NCBI GenBank assembly: GCA_012514035.1
Contig: JAAZBB010000053.1
Span: 1 to 62,257, forward strand
Direction of reading: 5' to 3'
Source: Lentisphaerota bacterium
Lineage (GTDB): Bacteria > Verrucomicrobiota > Kiritimatiellia > CAIQIC01 > Lenti-01
Length of the DNA: 62,257 nucleotides
Shown here: positions 28,182 to 36,761 of the stretch, piece after piece
How positions within the stretch are numbered: position 1 is the stretch's first letter
How the letters are laid out: each line of letters starts with the position of its first letter
Made by a program: the position numbers and the translations under genes
Notes under the pieces: generated by a model
What the model was told of the DNA's origin: nothing
Database searches by the model: none
The model's input: the letters and a program-made list of their open reading frames with translations, nothing else

Positions 28182-28715
28182 ATGACGCCTGAACCTGCAG
28201 TCGGAAACCAGATCCTGGCCGCCACGGCGGATGAATGCACGCTGGTGGCAGTCATCGGGACGGCCACCTTCAAACTGGCCCCGGCCTTCAAACAGGCTAC
28301 GCAGGCGGCGCGCCTCGCCGGCAGCGCGTTGATCGTGGTTGACATGGCCGAGTGCCGTTCCATGGACAGCACGTTCATGGGCGCCGTTGCCACCCAGGGC
28401 TTTGCCCTGCGGAACTCCGATACCACCCGGTTCGTGCTGATCAATGTGGGCCCCAACACCGCGGCACTCTTCAAGGGGCTGGGCGTGGACCGGATCCTCA
28501 AGACCTATTCCGCCGACGAACTGCCGCCCGGGATGGGCGATCTCAAGGCCCTCGTCCAAAACCTGCAGCCGGTGGACATCCCCGAACCCTCCCGCCGGGA
28601 CTTGGCGGCGCTGATGTACGATGCCCACGAAACCCTCGGCCGGGTCGATCCCGAAAATTTGCAGCGCTTCCGGGATGTCCTGGCTTTCCTGCGCCGCGAC
28701 ATGCGAGGCCTGTGA
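28182..28715 (+). CDS. STAS-domain protein (anti-sigma factor antagonist type)
   Basis: 177 residues. The STAS domain covers about 10-120. ECRSMDSTFMG matches the phosphorylation loop of SpoIIAA-type proteins (FMDSSGLG), with S63 as the likely phosphorylated residue. A helical extension of about 55 residues follows. STAS proteins bind anti-sigma kinases or phosphatases; the partner is not encoded nearby. It sits between an exported protein and an exopolysaccharide sugar transferase, so control of that pathway is a reasonable inference. Confidence 0.85.
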   Translation: MTPEPAVGNQILAATADECTLVAVIGTATFKLAPAFKQATQAARLAGSALIVVDMAECRSMDSTFMGAVATQGFALRNSDTTRFVLINVGPNTAALFKGLGVDRILKTYSADELPPGMGDLKALVQNLQPVDIPEPSRRDLAALMYDAHETLGRVDPENLQRFRDVLAFLRRDMRGL

Positions 28716-28782
28716 CGTCCCCGGCGCGTAAATCCAGAATGGGTGACCGCGGGCCGGTTTGATATTCAGCGCGGGGTCAACC

Positions 28783-30189
28783 ATGTTGCGCAGAAGCTTC
28801 AGATTCCAATCCGAACTGGCGGCCGTGCTGGATGCCGTCCTGGTGTGCGCCACCCTGCTGGCCGCCCTCATCACCCACAAGCTGCTGGCATGGATGTTTC
28901 CGGGCACTTTCGCCATTTTCGACATGTTCTGGTCGAATTCCTGGCTGTACGTACTGGTCGTGCCGGTGTGGGGCTTCGTGCTGGATTTCTCCGGAATCTA
29001 CCGCCAGTTCATGCACGCGGGCGCCGGACGGATCTTCCGCGAGGTGGCCCGGGCCGGGCTGCTCAGCTTCGCGATCCTCCTCGGGCTCCTCTACGTGCTG
29101 AAACTGCACATGGTGCCGCGCACGATTCTCGCCATCCACTGCGTCTACGCCATCCTGGCGGTTTCGATCCGGGCCATCCATCTCCAGCCGCTGCTGCTGC
29201 GCATGGAGCCGCGGCGGCGGATTCTGCTGGCCGGCAGCCCGGAACAGGCCAACGCCATCCGCGACTGGCTGAGTCATCCCGACCGCGCCAAGTTCTTCGA
29301 GATCGTCGGCTTTCTGCCGCCGCCCGGCCGCGCGCCGCCCGAGGGCCTGGCGGCGCCCGGCACGTTGGAGGATTTCACGACGGTACTCCATTCCCGCGTC
29401 ATCGACGCGGTCATCCTCCTGCCCCGCCACCAGCCCGATGCCCGGATCGACGAGTGGCTGCGGCAATGCGAAATCGAAGGCATCGAAGCCTGGCTGCTGC
29501 CCGACTTCCTGCGCCGCTCCATCGCCGCCGTGACGATCGACGAACTGGCGGGCGAACCGATGCTGCTGTTCAGTTCCACCGCCAAATCCGCCTGGGCGCT
29601 GATGATCAAGCGCATGCTGGACGTCGTGATCGCGGCGCTCGGCCTGCTGGTGCTGGCCCCCCTCATGCTCGGCCTGGCCATCGCCATCCGCGCCACCTCC
29701 CCCGGCCCCGTCTTCTTTGTCCAGCGCCGCAGCACCCTGCGCGGACGGATCTTCAACATGTACAAGTTCCGCACCATGATCACCAACGCCGAAGCCATCC
29801 GCGACGAGTTGGAGCATCGCAACGAAGTGTCGGGGCCCGTGTTCAAGATGAAGGACGATCCGCGCATCACCCCTCTCGGCCGCTGGCTGCGCCGTTATTC
29901 GCTCGACGAGCTGCCCCAGCTCTGGAACGTCCTCAAGGGCGACATGTCGCTGGTCGGCCCCCGCCCCCCGATCCCGACCGAGGTTGAAAAATACGAGAAC
30001 TGGCAGCGCCGCCGCCTGAGCATGCGCGCCGGCTGCACGAGCCTCTGGCAGATCAGCGGGCGCAACAACCTGCCCTTCGAAGAATGGATGCGGCTCGACC
30101 TCAAATACATCGACACCTGGTCGCTGGGGCTCGATTTCAAGATCATGTTCCAAACCATCGGGGTCGTTTTCCGCGGAACCGGATATTGA
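28783..30189 (+). CDS. Polyprenyl-phosphate sugar-1-phosphate transferase (WbaP/EpsL-like)
   Basis: 468 residues from the ATG of MLRRSFRFQSEL; an in-frame TTG 24 bp upstream is less likely. Four N-terminal membrane segments lead to a Rossmann-like CoA-binding-type region (about 140-260) and a fifth helix near 275-300. The C-terminal catalytic domain has the signature FKMKDDPRITPLGRWLRR, SLDELPQLWNV and LVGPRPP. It initiates glycan synthesis by moving a sugar phosphate from a nucleotide sugar to undecaprenyl phosphate, made with UppS. It lies downstream of the STAS gene and 4 bp upstream of the HAD gene. Confidence 0.94.
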   Translation: MLRRSFRFQSELAAVLDAVLVCATLLAALITHKLLAWMFPGTFAIFDMFWSNSWLYVLVVPVWGFVLDFSGIYRQFMHAGAGRIFREVARAGLLSFAILLGLLYVLKLHMVPRTILAIHCVYAILAVSIRAIHLQPLLLRMEPRRRILLAGSPEQANAIRDWLSHPDRAKFFEIVGFLPPPGRAPPEGLAAPGTLEDFTTVLHSRVIDAVILLPRHQPDARIDEWLRQCEIEGIEAWLLPDFLRRSIAAVTIDELAGEPMLLFSSTAKSAWALMIKRMLDVVIAALGLLVLAPLMLGLAIAIRATSPGPVFFVQRRSTLRGRIFNMYKFRTMITNAEAIRDELEHRNEVSGPVFKMKDDPRITPLGRWLRRYSLDELPQLWNVLKGDMSLVGPRPPIPTEVEKYENWQRRRLSMRAGCTSLWQISGRNNLPFEEWMRLDLKYIDTWSLGLDFKIMFQTIGVVFRGTGY

Positions 30190-30193
30190 CGCC

Positions 30194-30748
30194 ATGCCGC
30201 CGGCCGTTTTTCGCCCCTGCGTCTTCTTCGATCGCGACGGCGTGGTCAACCAGAGCCCCGGCCCCGGCTACGTGAACCGGCTGGAGGACTTCCATATTCT
30301 GCCGGGTTTTGTCGCGTGCGTGCGCGCCGCCGCCGCCAAGGGCCTTCCCGCGGTGGTCGTCACCAACCAGCGCGGAGTGGAACGCGGCCTCACCCCCCCC
30401 GGACAGCTCGCGGCCATGCACCGCCGCCTGCGCGACGAACTCGCCCGCGCGGGCCTGGAACTGCTCGACCTCCTGGTCTGCACGGCCAATGACGACGCCC
30501 ATCCCGACCGCAAACCCAATCCCGGCATGCTGCGCACGGCGGCGCGCCGGCATCATCTCGACCTGGCAAAATCCTGGATGATCGGCGACCGGGAATCCGA
30601 TGTGCAGACCGGCCAAAACGCCGGCGTGGCCGTCACGGTACTCGTGGATGACGGCTCCGCCCCCACCGCCGCCACGTATCGGGTTCCCGACATGGAGGCC
30701 TGCGCCGACCTGCTGCGCCGCCGGCTGCCGGCCTATCCCGCCTTGTAG
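30194..30748 (+). CDS. HAD-superfamily phosphatase, HisB-N/GmhB-like
   Basis: 184 residues. VFFDRDGVVN supplies the nucleophile D13 and acid D15, VVTNQRGVERG the Thr/Ser of motif II, DRKPNPGM the Lys, and IGDRESD motif IV. The closest family is D-glycero-D-manno-heptose 1,7-bisphosphate phosphatase (GmhB). The Cys/His zinc loop that precedes RKP in GmhB is missing: the sequence is CTANDDAHPDRKP. It begins 4 bp after the sugar transferase and probably dephosphorylates a sugar phosphate in the same pathway. Confidence 0.87.
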   Translation: MPPAVFRPCVFFDRDGVVNQSPGPGYVNRLEDFHILPGFVACVRAAAAKGLPAVVVTNQRGVERGLTPPGQLAAMHRRLRDELARAGLELLDLLVCTANDDAHPDRKPNPGMLRTAARRHHLDLAKSWMIGDRESDVQTGQNAGVAVTVLVDDGSAPTAATYRVPDMEACADLLRRRLPAYPAL

Positions 30749-30807
30749 CGGCTGGCCGTTTGCAAAAGGCTACCGCCTTTCGGCCCGGGCGGAAACCGGC
30801 TCGCGGA

Positions 30808-31626
30808 TCAGTCCCGAATGCCCGTGGCCAGGAAGATGCCGACGGCCCCCCAGGCATCCGGATCCTGCGCGGCCGCCCGGATTTTCCCGAGCCGCGGAAG
30901 GGCCAGCAACCGGCCCGGTTTTGACAGCATCTGCGCGCGAAACATCACCGCCAGCCCCAAAAATGTCCGCAGGCCGAGTTCCTCGGTGGTGAGCGGGTGA
31001 ATCCGGACCGCGACATTCCGGAAACCCGCCCGGCGCAGAAGCCCGAAAAGCTGCGATCCGATCAGCCGGTTGCCCCCCCGGCGTTTCTGGCCCGCGCCGG
31101 ACTGGCGGATGAATCCCGTGAAGGCCTCGCTTCCAGGCGCAAAACTCGTCCAGTTGTCATCGATGTCCAGCACGCACAGAATACCGCCCGGTTTGAGCAC
31201 CCGGCGGATGTTGTCCAACGCTTGGCGAGGCCGGGCCAGGTGCTGGAACAGAAACCGCGCATAGACAAAATCGAATTGCGCCTCCGGCAACGGCAGGTCA
31301 TAGACGCTGCCCGCCGTGAACGTGACGTTCTGCACCTGTTCGGTCTGGCGCACGTGGTCCGCGGTGGCCAACAGTTCCGGGCTGAGGTCCACGCCGGTCA
31401 CCTGCCCCGGACCGGCCGCCCGCGCCAGTTCGCAACTGATGAATCCCGGCCCGCACGCCAAATCCAGTACGCGCATGCCGGAGCGGAGGCCGGCAGCCTG
31501 CCACGCCTCCCGCTCCAGTTTGATGGCGACCGTCGCCTGCAATTTCAGCCGCTGAAGTTCTTCGGACTCCGTGGCGAACGCTCCGAACTGGTACGAGCCT
31601 GCCTCCGACCTGTGCCGCGCTTTCAT
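30808..31626 (-). CDS. SAM-dependent class I methyltransferase
   Basis: 272 residues from the ATG of MKARHRSEAGSYQFGAF. VLDLACGPGFISCELA (near 53-68) is motif I, TGVDLSPELL the acidic loop, FDFVYARFLFQHL motif IV, and VLKPGGILCVLDID the post-motif strand. The UbiE/Cyclopropane-type fold alone does not give the substrate. It lies 58 bp downstream of the regulator operon, so it may be read with it. The C-terminal 60 residues have no recognisable motif. Confidence 0.9.
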   Translation of the reverse strand: MKARHRSEAGSYQFGAFATESEELQRLKLQATVAIKLEREAWQAAGLRSGMRVLDLACGPGFISCELARAAGPGQVTGVDLSPELLATADHVRQTEQVQNVTFTAGSVYDLPLPEAQFDFVYARFLFQHLARPRQALDNIRRVLKPGGILCVLDIDDNWTSFAPGSEAFTGFIRQSGAGQKRRGGNRLIGSQLFGLLRRAGFRNVAVRIHPLTTEELGLRTFLGLAVMFRAQMLSKPGRLLALPRLGKIRAAAQDPDAWGAVGIFLATGIRD

Positions 31627-31684
31627 CGGTTCTCCTCTCCGGACCGCAAACCTAGCGGATCCGCCAGGGTTTGGGAAATCCGAT

Positions 31685-32284
31685 TTACGCCCCGCCCCCG
31701 CCCGCGGGAATTCCCAGTTTTTCCATCCGGTAGCGCAGGATGCGGCGGGTGGTGCCGAGCAGCCGGGCGGCGCGGGTCTGCACGTCCTGGGCACGGTGCA
31801 GCGCCTCCTGGATCAGAGCGCGTTCATAGGCTTCCACGTTTTCTTTGAGAGACCGGCCGGATAGCGCGGTCGCCGGGGGCCGGCCCGCGGGTTCCTGTTC
31901 CAGTTCGGCCAGGCGCCGCCGGAGCCCGCCCACCCGGATGGCACGGGCCACGACCAGGCGCAGTTCGTCAATGTCAAACGGCTTGCGAATGTAGTCGGCA
32001 TCGGCCTGTTCAATCGCCTTCATGACCGGCCGGATGGAGGACGCGGCGCTGATCAGCACAACCGGCAGATGCGGATGCTCTGCCCGCACCCGGCCCAGGA
32101 ATTCGATGCCGTTCATCCCCGGCAGCAGGATGTCCAGCAGCAGGACGTCCACCGCCTGGCGCCCGAGCAGGCCGGCCGCCTCTTCGGCCGAGCGGGCCGT
32201 GCTGATCTCATAGCGCCCGCGGAACACGAAGCACAGGGAATCGAGCAGAGGCGCATCGTCGTCGACAATGAGCAATCTGTTCAT
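31685..32284 (-). CDS. Response regulator, receiver plus Fis-type HTH (RegA/ActR type)
   Basis: 199 residues. The receiver (1-120) has acidic residues D8-D10, phospho-acceptor D51 in LLLDILLPGM and Lys in IRKPFD. A short linker leads to a Fis-type helix-turn-helix at about 150-195 (RAARLLGTTRRILRYRMEKL). There is no AAA+ domain, so it is not a sigma54 activator; the architecture is that of RegA/PrrA. The ATG overlaps the stop of the kinase upstream (ATGA), which makes that kinase its probable partner. Confidence 0.93.
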   Translation of the reverse strand: MNRLLIVDDDAPLLDSLCFVFRGRYEISTARSAEEAAGLLGRQAVDVLLLDILLPGMNGIEFLGRVRAEHPHLPVVLISAASSIRPVMKAIEQADADYIRKPFDIDELRLVVARAIRVGGLRRRLAELEQEPAGRPPATALSGRSLKENVEAYERALIQEALHRAQDVQTRAARLLGTTRRILRYRMEKLGIPAGGGGA

Positions 32285-34263
32285 GCCAGGCCCCCTTCCC
32301 CGGCCGCGGCCGGCAGCGTCAGTCGGATGATCGTTCCGGGCGGGCCGGTGGAAATCTCGATCAATCCGCCGTGATCAATCATGGTGCGGCGAACAACAGG
32401 CAGCCCCAGCCCCACCCCGCGGGCCTTGGTGGTGCAGAAAGGCGAAAAGACCTTGTCGCGCAGTTCGGCGGGAATCCCGGGACCATTGTCGAGCACTTCC
32501 AGCACCAGGGCCGGCCGCCCGCTGCCGATTTCGCCGGACGAGGCCCGCAGGGTCACGCGCGGCCCGGGACGGCCCTCCACCGCGGCCAAGGCGTTTTGGA
32601 GCAGCCGGACCAGGGCATCCACCAGCAGGTTGCGATCCCCCCGGATGGGCGGCAGTCCCGGGGCGGCCTCCACCTCGATGGCAACCGGCCCCGACTCGCC
32701 GCTGCGCACCTGGCACCGCGCCGTTTCCAGCAATTCGCCCGGATCCACAAAGGCGAATTCCAGCCGGGGGGGATTGGCGTATTGGTCCAACTGGTCGATC
32801 ATGCCGTTGAGGCGGCTCACTTCCTGGGTGGTCAGATCCCGGAACTGGGTGCGGAATTCCTGATCGTTATAGCGCTCCGGGAGCAGCTGGGCCAAGGTGC
32901 TGATGGCCACGAGCGGATTGCGCACCTCGTGCGAAATGGCGCTGGCCAGTTCATTCCAGAACGTTGCGCGCTCGAGGTTGTTTTGCTTTTCGCGCCAGAT
33001 GCGTTCTTCGGTCAGGTCCTGGATCAACGCCAACGCCCCCATGCACTGGCCGTCCTGAGACAACCGGCGCAGCTGAATGCCCAGGGCGCGCCCGGTCGCG
33101 GGATCGGTCCACTCGACCGGCCCCTCCGGATGGGCGCCGGCCATGCAGCGCTTCAACAGCGACCCCATGAAGCTGGAATGCCGTTCGACCGGTTGGCCGA
33201 TCAGCTCGGCGGCCGCCATCTTCAACAGCGTCTCCGCTCCGCGATTGAACCAGCGAATCGTGCCGTCCGGCCCGGTCGCGATAATGCCGACCGGTATGGT
33301 CTGGAGCAGCGTCTCGGCCAGGGCCTTCTGTTCGGCCAGGCTTTCATGCAGCAGAGCGTTTTCGATCGTCACCGAGACCTGCTCGGCCAGCGGGATCAGC
33401 TCCTCGATGTCGCACCGTTCCAACGGCGCCCCGGTGATCATCCGCCCGAGACAGAGCCAGCCGACCAGCCGCTGGCGCCCGAACAACGGCAGGATCGCCT
33501 CGGCCCCGGTCAGATCCAGCATGTGCTCCAGCAGCAGGCGCTCTTCCACCGGTTCGATGTGGCGGAGCATGGCGCGGGACAGGCTGTGGGCATGCAGTTG
33601 AAGCCACTGGACAAACGGATGGGTTTGGGAAAATTCCAGCGCCCGCGTCTCCTCCAGGCACTTCACCCCCGCCCGGAACCGGTAGACCTCCGGGGACATG
33701 ATCGAAAAGACCGCCACCCGGGCCACCCGGGCATAGGCGGCGATTCCTTCCACCAGGCTTTCCAGCATGATGCCGACGTTGTCGAACCGCTTGTAGGCAC
33801 TGACAAAACGATCAAACACGGGCACGAAAGGGGCGCGCTCCGGGACCGCGGACACGGGCGGATGCGCCCGGTTTTCCCGGAGCAGGCGGTTCTCCTGCAG
33901 CAACCGCAGATGACTCTGGGCCTGGTCGAACAGGGTCTGCAGCCGCAGCCGGTCGGGATTGGCCGATTCAATGGCATAGACACCCGTGGCGGCGGCGTAC
34001 AGGCCCGGATCCGAACGCGCCCCGCCCAGCGCGATCAGCACGACTTCCGGAAAACGCTGCATCAATTCCGGCAGAAGACGGGCACAGTCCGTGGCGCGAA
34101 GGTCCATGAACACCACCATTCCGTGATGCTGGTGCAGCAGCAATTCCAGTTCGGGGGGATCTTGGACCACGCGTACGTTGGCACGGTTGTGCAGCAGGCC
34201 GCCAATGCGCTGCCTCAGCGCCGCATCCCGCGTGTAGAGCAGACTGACGGGCAGCGCATTCAC
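32281..34263 (-). CDS. Soluble histidine kinase (GAF, PAS, HisKA, HATPase)
   Basis: 660 residues from a GTG overlapping the upstream kinase stop (GTGA). No membrane segment is visible. The first 120 residues look like a degenerate receiver (VVFMDLRATDCARLL), followed by a GAF domain (about 165-305), a PAS domain (about 318-430) with GIIATGPDGTIRWFN, HisKA with SHEVRNPL near 443, and HATPase with DNGPGIP near 594. It should phosphorylate the REC-Fis protein encoded next. Two kinases in tandem suggest a shared regulator or a kinase hetero-oligomer. Confidence 0.93.
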   Translation of the reverse strand: MNALPVSLLYTRDAALRQRIGGLLHNRANVRVVQDPPELELLLHQHHGMVVFMDLRATDCARLLPELMQRFPEVVLIALGGARSDPGLYAAATGVYAIESANPDRLRLQTLFDQAQSHLRLLQENRLLRENRAHPPVSAVPERAPFVPVFDRFVSAYKRFDNVGIMLESLVEGIAAYARVARVAVFSIMSPEVYRFRAGVKCLEETRALEFSQTHPFVQWLQLHAHSLSRAMLRHIEPVEERLLLEHMLDLTGAEAILPLFGRQRLVGWLCLGRMITGAPLERCDIEELIPLAEQVSVTIENALLHESLAEQKALAETLLQTIPVGIIATGPDGTIRWFNRGAETLLKMAAAELIGQPVERHSSFMGSLLKRCMAGAHPEGPVEWTDPATGRALGIQLRRLSQDGQCMGALALIQDLTEERIWREKQNNLERATFWNELASAISHEVRNPLVAISTLAQLLPERYNDQEFRTQFRDLTTQEVSRLNGMIDQLDQYANPPRLEFAFVDPGELLETARCQVRSGESGPVAIEVEAAPGLPPIRGDRNLLVDALVRLLQNALAAVEGRPGPRVTLRASSGEIGSGRPALVLEVLDNGPGIPAELRDKVFSPFCTTKARGVGLGLPVVRRTMIDHGGLIEISTGPPGTIIRLTLPAAAGEGGLA

Positions 34264-36761
34264 GGCGCCGGCTCCGTCAACGAGTCTGCCAGCGGCAGCC
34301 GGATGTGGAAGATGGAACCCTGCCCGGGCTCGCTCTCCACCTGGATGGTCCCGCCATGCTCCCGGATGATCCCATGCGATACCGACAGGCCCAGGCCCAC
34401 GCCGGCTTCCTTGGTCGTGTAGAACGGGTCAAAGATTCGCCCCAGGCAGTCCGCGGGAATCCCGCAGCCGCTGTCGGCCACGTCCACCTGGATGAAATCC
34501 CCGTCCGGCAGATCAGGGGCTCCGGCCAGCTCGGGGCAATGGGGAATCACCGCCGTGCGGACCGCCAAGGTCCCCTGCCTGTCCATGGCTTGGATGGCAT
34601 TCAGGAACAGATTGATGAAGGTCTGGTTCAATTGCTCGGAATCCGCGGCAATCCGGTCCACGCGGGCGTCCAGGCGCCGCACCAGGGTAATCTCCTTCTG
34701 ATACAGTTGCTGCTCAACCAGGCGCAGCGAGTTTTCCAGGATGCCGTGCAGGGAGGTCGGCTTGAGGGCGGGCAGCGCCGGCCGCGCAAAGTTCAGCAGA
34801 CGGTTCACGATGGTGTCGATCCGCTGCACCTCCTGGCCAACCAGGTCAAAGAAGGTTTGGCGGAACTCGGCATTGCCGTGCTGCTGCGGAAGCAGTTGCG
34901 TGAAGGTCTTGATCGTCACCAGCGGATTCTTGATTTCATGCGCCATGCCGGCGCTGAGGGTGCCGATGCTGGACAACCGGTCCTTGCGGCGGATTTGCTC
35001 CTCCATGGTCTTGAGCAGGGAGATGTCGTTGATCACCAGCAGCGCCCCGAGCGGTGCCCCGGTATGGCCGTGAAACAATGACCCGCTGACCCGGGCGGAA
35101 ATCCGTTCGTTGCCGCGCGGAATCATCAAATCCCGGTCGCGGAATCCGGTATGCCCGGACAGGATCTCCTTCAGCGCCTGGGCCAGCACCGGCGGCAGCG
35201 CGTCCAGCGTCCGGCCGACCATCGCGACCTCGGAAAAGCCCGTCAACTGCTGGGCGCACAGATTGAACACTGTGATAATCCGGTCAGAGTTGACCGCCAC
35301 GATCCCGCTGGTCAGGGAATCCAGCAGAATGTCATTGTAGATCTTGCCGTTTTGGACGGCGGTGTACAGGTTGGCGTTTTCCAGCGCCACCGCAAATTGG
35401 TCGCAGAGGATTTGCAGCGCCTGTTGATCCCGCAGATCGTAAATCCGACCGGACTTCCGGGGGGCAAACAACAGGACGGCCTTCAGTTCATTGTGCGTGA
35501 AACTGCCGATTGCCAAGGCCATTCCGGCCGCTTTCATTCCCGCACGTGCGGCGACAACCAGAGGACTGGCCCACATGCGTTCGAGGGTTTCTACCGTGAG
35601 AGCCTCGTGGTCGCGGCGCAGCAACTGGACAATCGCGCTGTTGGCCGCCAGGCGTACCGGGGGTGTACCGCCCGATTCGGGATGCATCTGAACCATTCCC
35701 CCATCTGCCGCCGGCCGCAGCATCCGGACATCTGGGGCGCCAAACACCCGGGAGGCCAACTCGCTGAAATTCACCATCAAGTTGGCTTCCGTGTCCACCG
35801 CTTGGAAGATCGCTCCTGCCTGCGTCAGCAGCACATTGACATCCAGCATGTCCGCGGGAAAGAACAGGCGGAGGGACAAGGCCTGCATCCAGCCATGCGC
35901 CGGCACAACCGAAAAGGCCACCACCAGGGCCGCCAGCAAATGCGCGGCGTAAACGGGATCGGGCACGACGTGATTGAATAAGATGCGCCCCAACCAGGCC
36001 GCAACCCAGTACAGCACAATCAGATATGCGGCCATCAACCCGTAGGATAACACCCGCTGCAATACGGCGGACGCAGCCAGGATGCGCCGCGTGGCGATGC
36101 CGTACGCCACGAAAACATTCCACACGAGCACGGAAAGCGGCAGGAACCGGCTGATCTCCTGCAAATCGGCCAGGATGGATGCGCCGTACAGGGCCAATCC
36201 GCTGCTGAAGCTCAGCACACAACCGAGTTGCAGAAACTGGTCCTCCACGCGGCTGGCGCCCGTGCTCCGGCGTGATGACTTCCAGAACGCCACCGCCATG
36301 GCAACGACCACGGCACTGAAGAACGCCAGGTAGAAGACCAACCCGCCGCCGTACTCGGAGACAGGAACCGAATACTCTTCCGAAGGGAAGGTCGACGCCG
36401 TGATAAAAAAGGGCGAATAGCAGACGGCAAACAGTCCGAGACAGGCGATGTGCCAGTACCGTTGCCGGAACATGATCTGCCGGGCGGTGATGTCAGGTTC
36501 GACGATCGCCAAATGCAGCATGAAAACCCCGATGGGGACCAGACCTGCCAGCGCGGAGGTACTCCGAACCATGAACATGAGGGCCGAGTAAGATTGCTGC
36601 ACGGTGGACAACAGCATGGCCCCCAGCCAAAGCATGATCCAGAATGTGAGCCCGAAAAACGCAATGTTTACCTTGCGTTTCGAGTTGGACAACAAAACGA
36701 AAAGCCCCAGCACAGAGTTCCCGATCAGGCTGAGCAGGATGATGGTCTGGAACAGATTCAT
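34260..36761 (-). CDS. Membrane histidine kinase (multi-TM, GAF, PAS, HisKA, HATPase)
   Basis: 833 residues. The first 300 residues hold about eight membrane helices of the kind seen in 7TM/His-kinase N-terminal sensor regions, which could sense a membrane or lipid cue. A GAF domain (about 330-475), a PAS domain (about 485-590), HisKA with MAHEIKNPL near 607 and HATPase with DSGCGIP follow. The overall plan resembles PrsK kinases of PEP-CTERM systems, but the assignment is not secure. It overlaps the ketosynthase-like gene upstream and the second kinase downstream, each by four bases. Confidence 0.92.
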   Translation of the reverse strand: MNLFQTIILLSLIGNSVLGLFVLLSNSKRKVNIAFFGLTFWIMLWLGAMLLSTVQQSYSALMFMVRSTSALAGLVPIGVFMLHLAIVEPDITARQIMFRQRYWHIACLGLFAVCYSPFFITASTFPSEEYSVPVSEYGGGLVFYLAFFSAVVVAMAVAFWKSSRRSTGASRVEDQFLQLGCVLSFSSGLALYGASILADLQEISRFLPLSVLVWNVFVAYGIATRRILAASAVLQRVLSYGLMAAYLIVLYWVAAWLGRILFNHVVPDPVYAAHLLAALVVAFSVVPAHGWMQALSLRLFFPADMLDVNVLLTQAGAIFQAVDTEANLMVNFSELASRVFGAPDVRMLRPAADGGMVQMHPESGGTPPVRLAANSAIVQLLRRDHEALTVETLERMWASPLVVAARAGMKAAGMALAIGSFTHNELKAVLLFAPRKSGRIYDLRDQQALQILCDQFAVALENANLYTAVQNGKIYNDILLDSLTSGIVAVNSDRIITVFNLCAQQLTGFSEVAMVGRTLDALPPVLAQALKEILSGHTGFRDRDLMIPRGNERISARVSGSLFHGHTGAPLGALLVINDISLLKTMEEQIRRKDRLSSIGTLSAGMAHEIKNPLVTIKTFTQLLPQQHGNAEFRQTFFDLVGQEVQRIDTIVNRLLNFARPALPALKPTSLHGILENSLRLVEQQLYQKEITLVRRLDARVDRIAADSEQLNQTFINLFLNAIQAMDRQGTLAVRTAVIPHCPELAGAPDLPDGDFIQVDVADSGCGIPADCLGRIFDPFYTTKEAGVGLGLSVSHGIIREHGGTIQVESEPGQGSIFHIRLPLADSLTEPAP

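Noticed and set aside
34260..36761. PrsK of an exosortase system as a firm assignment
   Set aside because: The layout is similar and a PEP-CTERM protein exists in the window, but no exosortase, PrsR-type sigma54 activator or Prs glycan genes are adjacent.
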